From Rutstroemia sp. NJR-2017a BVV2 (lineage: Eukaryota > Ascomycota > Leotiomycetes > Helotiales > Rutstroemiaceae): DNA of 64,000 nucleotides. Shown piece by piece: positions 25,165 to 35,671 of this stretch. The number at the start of each line of letters is the position of its first letter. Positions within the stretch are counted from its first letter, which is position 1. Under the pieces are notes generated by a model. The model made no database searches. It was not told the origin of the DNA and saw only the letters and a list, made by a program, of their open reading frames with translations. The DNA lies in the NCBI GenBank assembly GCA_002946415.1, contig NJPS01000057.1, positions 124,001-188,000 of the forward strand, written 5' to 3'. The position numbers and the translations under genes are program-made.

Positions 25165-26893
25165 TGTTGTTGTTGTGAAGGGTGATGGTATTATTGAAGG
25201 TGGCAGATTGATGGACTAATCTCAACACAAGAAAATGTCAGTTTCAGAGAAGCTTCAGAGCGGAAGGGAAAAAGTGGCGTGAGAAATTATTTATGTCTCA
25301 AGAACAAAATCTCAAGAGCCGAATGAGAATGCCGAAGGGAGATGGAAGACTTACAGAAGACGATGTGATGAAGAGTTCAGTCTCTCAAGTGTGAATAGTT
25401 ACAAAAGGAAGCGGAGATGAGGAGATGAAGTCGTTGGAAGTAAGATTTTAAGTCTTGCAGGGAGTCGTTCTTCTTGAAACTTCGAAGTCAGGACAGGACA
25501 ACTTATCTTCGCTCAACTACAAACTGCCTAATCAAGCTAGACTGGGAAAGGTCAACGTTAGACCCTTATTTGAAATTCACCCAATTCCCTTCGCACCAGC
25601 CAGTGCCAGTGGTGCCCGCTGCCCGCCGCCCGCCGCCAATTGGGAATTTTCCTATTTTCGTTGTTTGTTGTCCCCTCCGATATTAGGATGGACCCACCTT
25701 TTGCCAAACTTATCAATCAGATTACCGTGTGCACCAATGAGAATCGAGCAATAATTCCTGTCAGAAGCTAGATAGCTAGCATGACTCTTCTGGAGTGTTC
25801 GATTTGACAAATCAGTCTTGCGAGATGTGTCGACGCCGTTGAGTTCGAGACTTTGAATTACGAATATACATCGATGATGATACATAATACATAGAATACG
25901 CAATTTGTTTTACTACGGAAATAATTCCTTCGTTGATACAAGCTGTGGCTGCATAATTGTCATTGCATAGAGCTGCAAGAGCGGGTTCATTGGTCAGATG
26001 AATTCGGCTACTTCCGATTGGCCAATCGTTGTCCCAACATAGCCGTGCTTAGTATCCGACCCGGAGCCGAAATCTTAGCCGTCTGTGTGAGCGGAATTGG
26101 TCCGATATTGACCCGGCAGCCGACTTGTTGAGAACTATCAACAGCTATCTCCCAATTCGGAGCTTCATCACTAGCATGTAACCCCATAGAGTCTTCTTCT
26201 CCTTGTCCTTGATATATCGACGCCCCGACGAGTCTTTGTGTCTGTCTGAATTAACCAGGGGCCGGGCAACAGATTGTGCCATATGCTTTTCATACATCGG
26301 AGGCTCGAGTCTCAACGTCCAAGCTATCAAGTGATACTTACCGTGCGTGGTTTCGTTCACTATCTTCTCGAGTCCACTACAAAGCAATCTGTATGAGCCA
26401 GTCCAATACGTACATATGTGGATGTGGTAGAGCTGATTCCTGCTCTTTTGCTCCTGCGCTGCTATCTGCAAACTTCCCAAATAGACATCTTCGTGTAGTG
26501 AATATACTGTCAAGTTCGCAGGGAGACTGCAAGCCGCTCAATGGTAGCATGTATGTGGTAGGTATATTACGAGTGAGTTCCAAGCTCCGATGTACTTGAG
26601 CCACAGCAGAGCATATTTTCCCAAATCTCAAGCTATCCGCCTGCAATGGCACCGAATGGATCCCATCCTGCCGGTTTTCACTTCAGCTTCGAGTATGTCA
26701 TAGTCATTATCACATTCGCCAATGTGGTTTAAATAGTAGTGTTTCATCGAATCCATCTTATTTGATCCTATGAGTCGGGAGATCTCAGCCTCAACCAATA
26801 TATCAGCAGTTGCCAAGGTACAGTCTTCAATAAAACAACCATAAGCAAAAGGAGAGAGTCTAACAGGAATCCCCCCTCAGAACTTGCGCCAGT
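25165..26893. other. intergenic region
   Basis: 1.7 kb from the ccp1 start to the stop of the CorA-like gene. Several short overlapping open frames occur on both strands, but none shows a domain or plausible splice structure. The 200 bp next to ccp1 is AG-rich and may be its 5' leader. Confidence 0.45.
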
Positions 26894-28818
26894 CTAAACT
26901 GGAGCTGATATTGTTGCTCGCCTCGATGCCAGATCCTGCTTGGCTTTGTTTTTTCTCCGATGGCGCCTAAACAAGATGAATGCATACAACAGATATGCAG
27001 ACAACTCGAGAAAGGGCTTCACATAAGCACCAATCCACCAAGTTACAAATGTGAAACTGTGAAAAAGCAATCGTGATCTGTTCTCCTTGATAAAGCTGTG
27101 TCGTTTTTCTGCATCACTCCGCAAACGCCAAAACTGTCTGATGATAGACCCTGTCATGAATCCCGTTGGACAACAGATTATAATAGATAAGGCCAGATTT
27201 AACCATGCCACAAAAGAGTTGAAGTTGGTGGTAAAGAACAAAATATCACGGCATATATTGAGAACGAACGTGAGACCCACTACAGTCAATTGAACCCACT
27301 CTGGAAAATCTGGATGAAACTTCGCGCTGCGTAACAAGAACTGGTATAATGGCAGGTAGACGATCGGTAGTAAGATGCTCAAGACAGTAAAGACAGTGGC
27401 TGTGATGAAATAGGATTTCAGTGGCCAAAGACTGCCATTGATCTCTACAGCATTCATCCCAAAGAAGTTCTGATTGGCGATTAGTGATCGACTCTTAGTT
27501 CGAACGCCTCTAATTATAGACACGGCATTACTTACAGCCACTAAACTCATGGGCAGAAAGATCGAGGCCAGAACGGTAAGCATGGTTGCTTGGCTTGATT
27601 GCTTCGTGGCGAGCTGCTCCAGAATCTGTGACGTGTTAGTTTATACAGTACAGTCCTGTGAATTCATGGTGGGAACAGGGCTCCGAGCTAAACGAACCAT
27701 CTTTCGTACGCGGTGAACTTTTGCATAAACTATATCTGTCTCCGAGTCCAGCATCTGGCTTCCATTGATGACTTCATCAGTCCAATTTTGCAGCGCATCA
27801 GGTGGCAGGAAGGTCCATCCTGCTGGATGGTGCGCGGCTTCTCGACGAAGAAGGCCAGAGGCAATCTTGTAATGATCTATGTAATGAATGTACATCAAAC
27901 ACGCATCGGCCCAGCCTGGTTTTGGATTGGCTGCATTGTGGTAGTTCTGTGTCAATTGTAAGTCGAGAAACGAAATTCCTCACGACATATGTCCTACAAT
28001 TTTGTCAATCGTCCTCATCGCATCTCGCAAAATAAGGCGGCTGTCATTCAGCCCTATTCGGTAGGCAATTCCTGCGACGTCAAGAACTCCTGAAGGAAGC
28101 GGTAGACTGTTAGCTGAATCGGCCGCTTTTGCGCCTAAAACTCTGCTTCGGATATTCCTGTCAAAGGTCGATGCCATCATGAGATGCTGGAACACTGCCA
28201 CACTATTTCCAGTTGAGCCGTTGTCGCTAGAATTTCCCCAAACAGCACATTTGGAGGTTGTAGAAGGACGCTCTCCATGTGGTTTATATATCTCCATGTA
28301 CCGATCGGTGATAGGATGCAGAGGCAAAACACTTGGAAATCTGAGCATCTTTGCGGAAGTCCCTACGCTTAGACTTCGCTTCACTTCTGGGAGATCGATG
28401 GAGTGCCAAAGGGAATTTCCCTCATCATCGGTAACAGTGTCATTCTTGGCCGGGGGTAGCTCGACTATACACCTGTCAGATGCTGGAGAGCAATTAGATA
28501 TCGAGGACACCCACCACATTCAAGATCTTGCAGTGGATACAGTTCATTCGTTGTATCATACTCTAAACCAGCATTCAAAAGTAGAAGCAGGTCGATTATG
28601 TCGTATTTGAAAACGGATCTGGCTAGGAAAAGGCCAACAACAAAACCCGCTCTGCAAATTTCTAACAACGAAAGACTACTAGAAAACAAGAGCTCTTCCT
28701 TGAAGCGAAGGGTCTCTTTTAGAATTTGGACGTCTGGGGTGAATATGCTGTGATCATCTATTGTAAGCAAAATCGTTATCCATCCTGGATAGAACTGAGA
28801 TCGGGGAGAACGCACCAT
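26894..28818 (-). CDS. CorA-like (Mg2+ transporter-type) membrane protein, 5' end uncertain
   Basis: Predicted exons 28818-28541, 28472-27998, 27946-27698, 27625-27536 and 27469-26894, giving about 555 residues. The last three junctions are well supported. They join ILEQLATKQSSQATMLTVLA, SIFLPMSLVA and NFFGMNAVEING, which restores a CorA-style first membrane helix ending in the GMN signature. Further hydrophobic helices follow: YFITATVFTVLSILLPIVYL, VQLTVVGLTFVLNI, LNLALSIIICCPTGF and one near AYLLYAFILF. That makes more than the two helices of classical CorA. The N-terminal half is soluble and unrecognised. The intron 28473-28540 is my choice among several; the visible alternatives are under 40 bp. 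The first Met at 28818 may not be the true start. Fungal relatives are usually annotated CorA-like or hypothetical; magnesium transport is inference. Confidence 0.6.
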
Positions 28819-28907
28819 AACGAGTTGTGACTTGCATTAACCTATACGCATATAAGCCTGAGTTTGCCTTTGGGTAACGCAAGAAAATTATGGATTTACA
28901 TTTAGCT

Positions 28908-29289
28908 TTAAATCTTGCCAGAAATTCTCAAGAATTGGCGACGGATTGGGTGGCGTGATGGTGCTTGCCACTGTACAGGAGAAGGTTCGTCAGCTGAGTT
29001 CAACTTGTCTAGGTATTCGCGCAAACATACATCTAGAGCCATCCCTTGGCCAGAACAGCAACAAAATACACACGTAGCCTTGATTCTTGAACCTAGGTGG
29101 TGCTTTACCGTTTCCCCAAAATATTTTGAGAACGCTTCGAGACTTCTCTCCTTCTTGAACCGCCCATTGCAGCTGGCGGGAGAGATCATGTTTGTGTAGA
29201 GCCTCCGCTTTAGCTTGAGCTACTTTCAGTTCTTGAACACAAGTTTCCAAGATGCCAAGAATTTCTTCTCTGAGTTCTGCTTCAGACAT
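28908..29289 (-). CDS. possible small two-exon protein (105 aa) or 5' exons of the neighbour
   Basis: Exons 29289-29109 and 29044-28908 can be joined by a 64-bp GT-AG intron to give 105 residues. The first 60 residues are a charged amphipathic helix (EAELREEILGILETCVQELK). The second exon has no recognised motif. It sits only 90 bp upstream of the CorA-like gene on the same strand, so it may be a separate small gene, an upstream part of that gene, or non-coding. No family recognised. Confidence 0.3.
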
Positions 29290-30037
29290 GCTGTCGGTGA
29301 GGTTTCCGTTTGTAGGTCCGATTATATTTCGAAAATGTTAGAAAATGGTAGATCACGGTAATCATATTCTTCGTCTCAAGGCGATGGTAAGGCTGGGAGC
29401 CTTGCCTGGGCGAAGTGGCTGAGCCTGTATAGGTGGTTACATCGCGAGACATGCTGGCAAAAACGTAATTTTCCAACGAATCGTAGTGAGCAGAGGCTCT
29501 GCGCCCTGATGCCACCATTAGTTCCTGCAGTAGGACCGTTTTGTCATTCTCATGAAGCCAGCAAAGTGAATTGTATTGGACGTTTATCGCAGTTTTGTGC
29601 CTGGCATGTTCGTTTAGAAGTCTACCATCCCGCCTGTGACGATTCTACCCGCAAGCTAGCACATGTGACTCGCACGTGGTCTATCCTGTGTATTTAAGCC
29701 CTTACAGTCTTTGGATCATCTGCTTTCTATAGTTGTTAATTCTAAGTATTAAATCAAAGTTTACTTTCTCACTAAGCGTCACAATTTCAGAAGAAATCCT
29801 TGAGACAAGAGCATCCTTTAATGCTGGAACCATCTTTTACCACTCGGAGTTTCGCCTTGGAAGAATTATCTAGATTGCAGAGATGTTGATGGCTGTCAAT
29901 TACAATGTACTCTCGAGCCTATTTCTATATATCCCTCTCAGTTCCAAGGGAGAAGAACTAACAATCCTGATGTGAGGAGACGTAATGAACAATCATTCGA
30001 ACCCCCTCTTGGAGAACCTTGATATCTTTCCGAGTCC
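29290..30037. other. intergenic region downstream of the adenylation gene
   Basis: I searched the minus strand here for a carrier-protein or reductase continuation of the adenylation gene and found none. There is only AT-rich sequence with stops in all frames and one short open frame near 29282-29518 that I do not recognise. Confidence 0.5.
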
Positions 30038-31902
30038 TCATAGAATGTTTCGGTAAATACCCTCGGTCTCTTGCTCATAAAGACTTAAACTTGGCAGTCT
30101 TGCCACGCTCCCCTTCAATGTACGTACAAACGGCTTCTCCGGCTGCGCCAGCAAGACTAATTCGGGAGAAAGCTGCACGGATTTATGGCATTGAGCATTG
30201 ACCTTTTCCAAATATGGCAGTAAGCTCTGTATAAATTCTTCACGAAGTCCTTCATCATGTTTCCCCGGTACTATCTCAATCAATAGCATAGGCTTCGGCT
30301 TACCATGGCCACCAACCAAAGCTGCTTGGACGAGGTCATGACGTTCGATTTCTTGTTCCACAGTTGAAGCATACAAGCCATCTCCATGGGATAAAGGAAT
30401 ATAATCGTCGGTCCGGCCAACAATCTTCCATAATCCTTTGCGAGTCGGATGCTCCATCCAAAGATCATTCGTCTCAAAGCGGTCGCGGTCTGGATACAAG
30501 AAGAATATCTGCTGCATTGCTGCCCACTCAGACTTACGGACGAACACCAACTCATGCAAATTGCCAGGTCGTGGCTCAAACTCAGCACCGACGTTTTTGT
30601 TGAACTCGACATAGTCCCAATCTTCCGTGTCATGGCGAAGCTTCGTGAAGTATCCACCCACTTCGGTGCTGCCAATGCTGGGAATGACTCTCACGTCTGA
30701 GGCTAGCTTCTTTCCGCTGTTGACACCGAGAGGAGCACCGACATAATGGATGTACTGAAGGCTCTTCAATGCGGCTAGTCCAGAAGGATCTCTACATAGT
30801 GTATCAATAGCAGAGGGCACAAGTAGGGCACCGTCCAAACGACCGAATTTCAAAATGTCGATAAGTGTCTCCGGTGACGGGAGACTTGGTGGGCCTAAGA
30901 CGACCACAGCGTGCACAAAAGTAGTCATGGATAGGAACATCAGCATCCCAACAAACTATAAATAAAAGTGAGTTTAATTACTGATAATTGAACGCTCGAG
31001 AAACACGGCCTTAGAGACTTACATGTACCATTGGCATAGGGGTATACCATCTCTTGAAAGTATAATGATGAACATTTGACTCTTCGTCGCCTGCCAACTT
31101 TGCAACTACATCCACGATTGCCATCATTCTATGCGTATATGTAATAGGCTTCGGGTATCCTAAAAGAGAGCAGATTCAGAAAACACTCTTTCAGAGTGAG
31201 AATCTTGGCATACCTGTGGTCCCTGAAGTATGGAATACTAACCATGGGTTGTCTCTCGCCTCTTCCCACGACTTTTGGTACCTAAATTGTTGCGCGGGCT
31301 TGTCCTGTAGCAGATCTTCCAGTGCGGGTGCAGCAACTATCTGCAAGCCTTCACGACGCCGGGCAACATGATCGACAACACTTGCCATACTCTCCGGTCT
31401 CATGTAAATGTTGCACTCTTTCTTATTCAATATATGAACCTGTGCGTCTGGTGTCATCGTTGTTGAAGGCAGAATCATCTGTTTTCATATATGGTAGAGT
31501 AAGTATTGCTTTTAGCATAGATCCTCCCGGAATGGAACAAATAGGATATGATAATGTCTTGAACATCATTAGAGGAACATAACATACCACCTTACCCACT
31601 TTCCCCGCAGCCATAGCCAAGATGGGATATCGCAAGTCCTTAGGCCCAGCATAGGCAAAGGATTGGAACGGCTCGGTTGACGGAGGAAGATGTCGAACCA
31701 ACCAATGCGCAGCGTGATTGACGGCGTTCGCAAACTGACCGTAAGTAATATCTTTAAAACCTTTGGAAATGTCCCCGTCATCTATCGGCATTGAGACCCA
31801 AGGACTTTGAGGTTCCGATTGTGCCCGCTCGTCGAGTATGGAAATTGACAGGCGCTCTCCATGCCGGACACCAGGCAGAGGGAGTGGTAGAGTGTTGGCC
31901 AT
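30038..31902 (-). CDS. NRPS-like/ANL adenylation enzyme, adenylation domain only
   Basis: Exons 31902-31588, 31478-31214, 31159-31023 and 30955-30038; introns of 109, 54 and 67 bp; 544 residues. The N-terminus (YGQFANAVNHAAHWL, then FAYAGPKDLRYPILAMAAGK) is that of ascomycete NRPS-like reductase-type enzymes. The phosphate-binding core HTSGTTGYPKP is restored by splicing. FVGMLMFLSM, IGSTEVGGYF, DRDRFETNDLW and GRTDDYIPLSHGDG (the ATP/hinge region) follow in order. The C-terminal lysine region reads FVRTLKGSVAR. Such domains activate a carboxylic acid as acyl-AMP. Family members usually continue into a phosphopantetheine carrier and a thioester-reductase or thioesterase; here a stop follows GIYRNIL and no continuation exists. 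It may be a truncated enzyme or a free-standing acid:AMP ligase. It lies head to head with the PAL relic. Confidence 0.85.
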
Positions 31903-32382
31903 GGTATAGCAAGTGAGGTTATGAGTTGATGTGAGTGAGACTATCAGGGGGATATTTTGGGTATGATGGTGAATTTCAATCGACGAAGAGAGGAAGTTAA
32001 GAAGGGCTTACGTCTGAATTATAAGAAGACACTGGCACCAACAGAATTCGTATTCACTTCCGGGCCCGCCTCACCAACTGTTTGCCCCCAGTGATCCACC
32101 GTGAACTAGACACGGCACTTGGATGATTGGTCTCGGCTTTCGAACCCTGGCACTTCCAAGGCAAAATTGTAATTTATATCCTCATATTTAACGGCGCAGC
32201 AGAAAACGATGCCAGAACGGAGACAATTCACATAATGGAAACGGTTAAATAATGGAAGATGCATACTCGGTCAGCTCGAGGTTAGTGAATAAGCCAGTTG
32301 GCTTCTGGGCCGGACTGTCCGGATATGACTCTTTGCGATGTATGTTGCTTACCAACACCAAGCTTTTCATGCCATGATTCTC

Positions 32383-32413
<31 letters not shown>

Positions 32414-32787
32414 TTTTTGGTTTAAGACACCAACGTGTTGGTTCACGGTAAAACATCCCAGTGAGATTGATGGCAAGTTTGCGAGAATTGATGGTAGCAA
32501 ATCATGCAGCATAGTCCGCCATTGCTGACACCCTTGACAAATACTACCGCGACTTATGTTCAAGGTAATCTGTTCTCAGGAATGGAGGTATCCGCGATCA
32601 GACGCGCGTCAAGAATGTGATAGAGATGGCTGAAAGGCTCGTGAGGATCCACTACTTAACCTAAATGGCGTTACTTCCTAGTGGGGCAAGTGAACAACAG
32701 CACATGATTTCGGTATTTGTGAAGAATTGCATTCCTTGAGCGAGTGAAGGAACTCAATCATAAGTTCAGGCTGACCTGAGAATTATA
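31903..32787. other. intergenic region between adenylation gene and PAL relic
   Basis: 885 bp containing a 24-base T tract. The missing N-terminal half of the ammonia-lyase, including its MIO-forming Ala-Ser-Gly active site, would be expected here on the plus strand. I could not find it in any frame. Confidence 0.5.
32395..32418. repeat. homopolymer T(24)
   Basis: Twenty-four uninterrupted T on the plus strand, directly upstream of the PAL relic. It could be a retroposition scar (the poly-A of an inverse insertion) or simple slippage. No target-site duplication was recognised. Confidence 0.85.
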
Positions 32788-33763
32788 GAAAGTGCTAGAA
32801 ATATCCTGGTATTTCTCGGTGGATCTAAGCTTGCCCGGATCAATGATGGAGCAGGTGGCTCATTACGCCAGGATAGATATTCTATCCGAACCGCAGCTCA
32901 ATGGTTGGGTCCTGCGTTGGAAGATCTCATTTTGGCACATCAACAAATTGTCATGGAGTGCAACTCTACTACAGACAATCCGCTCGTACATCCCGATGGA
33001 ACCTCCTTGCATGGGGGTAATTTTCAAGCTAAGTCAGTCACTTCAGCCATGGAGAAAACTCGACAAGCTATGCAAGCAATTGGACGTATAATTTATACAC
33101 AATGTGTGGAGATCATCAACCCTGCGAACGAGCCGCGGTCTTCCACCCAATCTCGTAGCAGAGGACCCGAGTGTATCAGGAATCTTCAAAGCCAGTGATA
33201 TCCACATCTCAGCGTTACTAGCGGAGCTTGGCTTCCTAGCGAATCCTGTGAATCATGTCCAGACTGCAGAACTAGGGAATCAAGCACTGAGCTCTCTTGC
33301 TTTGATCTCTGCACGCTACACACACCAAAGCATCGATATACTTACTGAAATGGCAGCCGCCCACTTTCTTACTGTCTGCCAAGCTTTGGATCTACGTGCG
33401 ATGCATTCACAATACCTCAACACTTACCGCCCAAAGTTTTCCATGATGATAGCAGAGATATTCCAAAAGAACCCTATTCTCGACTCTTCAAATCAAGTTG
33501 AGATAAAGCACCTAGAAAAGACGTTATGGGAGCATTTGTTGCACAGCTTCGAGTCTATAGTCCATATGGATGCTAAAACCCGCTTTGAATCGATTGCTAA
33601 GTCTATGCGGACTCCATTCGTCGACCATTCAATCTTTAAATCTTTGCCCGATGCATTTGAAGAGGTAGAGGGTTTTGTATGGATACTGGCTCCATCTCTT
33701 CGAGATTCGTGGTGTTCGTTCCGAGATGCATATCTAAACTCTTCGCAAAATGACCATCACTAA
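32788..33763 (+). pseudogene. truncated, frameshifted phenylalanine/histidine ammonia-lyase relic
   Basis: The plus strand reads through the middle and part of the C-terminal half of a fungal PAL-type lyase. Segments in order are ESARNILVFLGGSKLAR, RQDRYSIRTAAQWLGP, ECNSTTDNPLVHPDG, HGGNFQAKSVTSAMEKTR and IGRIIYTQCVEIINPA. After about 33124 the frame shifts by one base and continues as SRGLPPNLVAEDPS, AELGFLANPVNHVQTAE and LSSLALISARYT, to a stop at 33763. There is no splice consensus at the shift, so it is a real +1 (or -2) lesion. The N-terminal half with the MIO active-site tripeptide is absent, and the C-terminus is short. PAL makes trans-cinnamate from phenylalanine; this copy cannot. 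About 210 codons after the shift remain open, suggesting fairly recent decay. Confidence 0.85.
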
Positions 33764-34246
33764 ATCTGGAAGTAGTTTTTAGACGCGCCTATAAGCTAAA
33801 GTAAGCTAGATGCTAATATCTCAATTTCTTGGTTTTTGAGTAGTTGAAAAGTACCAAGGTAGAATTTTGGGTGTGCCACGACCAAACCAAAGTCAAAGTA
33901 TTCCCGTCACCCCTCACCACCCCACACTGTCACACCTACATATGCTTGTTATTTACTTAAACGGAGCTGAGCTAAAGCATAGGCAGGCCCCAGGGCAAGT
34001 TACAGGGTTAGCCTACACTGCCCTAGAAGCGGACCCGTGCATACCGTATTATATGTACGTACTGCGCCGTAAGCAGATCTTCAGGTAGTATATATATATC
34101 TGACATCTAGTTCCCAGCCATTTGTCTATCAATAAAATCCATTTACTGCTTCAACCTCTCAATTAAATCTACCTCAGTAAGAATTTACACATTTACACTG
34201 CACTTAATGCGCTTCCTGGGTCGATTAGAAAAACTTCCATCTAATC
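33764..34246. other. intergenic region, promoter of the hydrolase gene
   Basis: 483 bp between the PAL relic and the hydrolase start. It contains a TATATATATA tract at 34089-34099, and TCAATTAAATC-type leader sequence before the ATG. Confidence 0.45.
34088..34100 (+). promoter_or_regulatory. TATA-like element
   Basis: GTATATATATATC lies about 150 bp upstream of the hydrolase ATG at 34247. Spacing and orientation fit a core promoter, but assignment is by sequence only. Confidence 0.35.
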
Positions 34247-35671
34247 ATGGCTTCATTTTTCAAGGTAATCGAACATGTCATCCCAGGCCAGCATATTAGG
34301 GAATATCCCAACGGGACCAAGCAGCGACAAGAAGATGTTCTTCAATTGTCAATCAAACAGTACATTCCACTGAATTCCCCCAGCCCGCCCCCTGAGAACT
34401 CTATCACCATTATTGGGGTGCATGGCAATGGCTTTCCTAAGGTAAATCTTTGTCTATGTACCAATCAAAGGCCCGAAAGAACTAACGCCCAACCGAAGGA
34501 AACGTATGAGCCGCTATGGGATGATTTGTATCTCAATCTCCAGTCACGAAAGGTACATATACGGAGCATTTGGATGGCAGATTGCTCCAACCAAGGTGCT
34601 AGTGGTGTTCTAAATGAGCATGTGCAGGGTGATGACCGTTCGTAGCGAACAGAAATCCCACCACGAATTTGATGCTGACAATCCCCATTCAGCTTGCTGG
34701 TTTGACCACTCGCGTGATCTACTTCAGATGGTCAATCACTTCCGGAGCGAAATGCCACGCCCCCTTGTGGGAATAGCGCACAGCATGGGATGTGCACAAC
34801 TGTAAGCGTATAAACTTTGGCATCAACGCTCGCTCACATTTGCAGGATAAACTCGTCCATCATCCATCCAAGACTGTTATCTACACTTGTCCTGTACGAG
34901 CCTGTAATAATAAACTTAGGAGCAAGAAACAGCGAGCCAAACCCAGCACTCATGTCGACCAGGCGGCGCGACCTGTGGGATTCTCGTGAGAAAGCCGAAA
35001 GCTACTTCCGCAAAGCTTTCCACGCCTGGGATCCACGAGTCACAGAGCTTTTCCTGAAGTACGGCTTGAGAGCTACTCCTACGGCTCTTTACGACGACAC
35101 ACAGAAGATTCCTGCAGGTGCCATTACCTTGACGACGAGTAAACACCAGGAGGCATGGAACTATATACAATGCAACTTTGAGCCAAAGGAAGCCGGATTG
35201 GATAGGCTCCTTCTTCCTGATTGGGACAAAGACCTCCAGGTACCTATGATGTACACCCGTGTTGAGTGTAGTATTACGATGAGAAACCTCCCCTATCTTC
35301 GTCCTAGCGCACTCTACATATTTGGTGCGAAGAGTCCATATTCTTCTCCAACATCCCAGGATGAAAAAATAGCCCTCACCGGCTCGGGAGTAGGTGGAAG
35401 TGGGGGCGAAGCCGAAGGAAAAGTGCAAAGAGTAGTATTTCCCGATTCCGGCCATCTCTTGGTCTTCGAAAATGTACAGGAAAGCGCTCGCGCTTCGGCG
35501 GATTGGATTGAGCGGTGGTTTCAGCAGTGGTTGGCCGATGAGAGGTTCTACAAGGGATATGAGAGTAAGAAATCGGACAAGGATATGCTAAGAGTATCTA
35601 AAGCTTGGGCGGCAACTACAAAGCTATCAACCTTAACGCCTCGGCCGAGTCCGATCAAGGAGAAGCTTTAG
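34247..35671 (+). CDS. alpha/beta hydrolase of the Akt2/Lpx1-like (peroxisomal, secondary-metabolism) family
   Basis: Exons 34247-34441, 34499-34637, 34693-34801 and 34846-35671; introns of 57, 55 and 44 bp; 422 residues. The fold signals are an oxyanion-side HGNGF near residue 60 and the nucleophile elbow GIAHSMGC with Ser142. A DDPCWFDHSRDLLQM segment is restored by splicing, and the catalytic-His region is PDSGHLLVFEN. Fungal relatives include hydrolases of host-selective-metabolite pathways (Akt2 type) and peroxisomal lipase Lpx1, which normally end in a peroxisomal SKL-type signal. This protein ends in KEKL, a poor match. The substrate is unknown. Its position beside an adenylation enzyme and a PAL relic suggests a secondary-metabolite context. 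The first intron is in frame and stop-free, so retention would be tolerated. Confidence 0.85.

Noticed and set aside
29990..30010. GGTTCGAATGA-like box on the minus strand, possible tRNA T arm
   Set aside because: No complementary stems at tRNA spacing and no anticodon arm upstream.
32395..32418. T(24) as the tail of a retroposed element
   Set aside because: No target-site duplication and no element sequence on either side. Slippage is simpler.
32300..32787. Possible missing 5' exons of the ammonia-lyase (a short GQV reading near 32685)
   Set aside because: The match is only a few residues, the frames are closed by stops, and no exon gives the active-site region. Treated as truncation.
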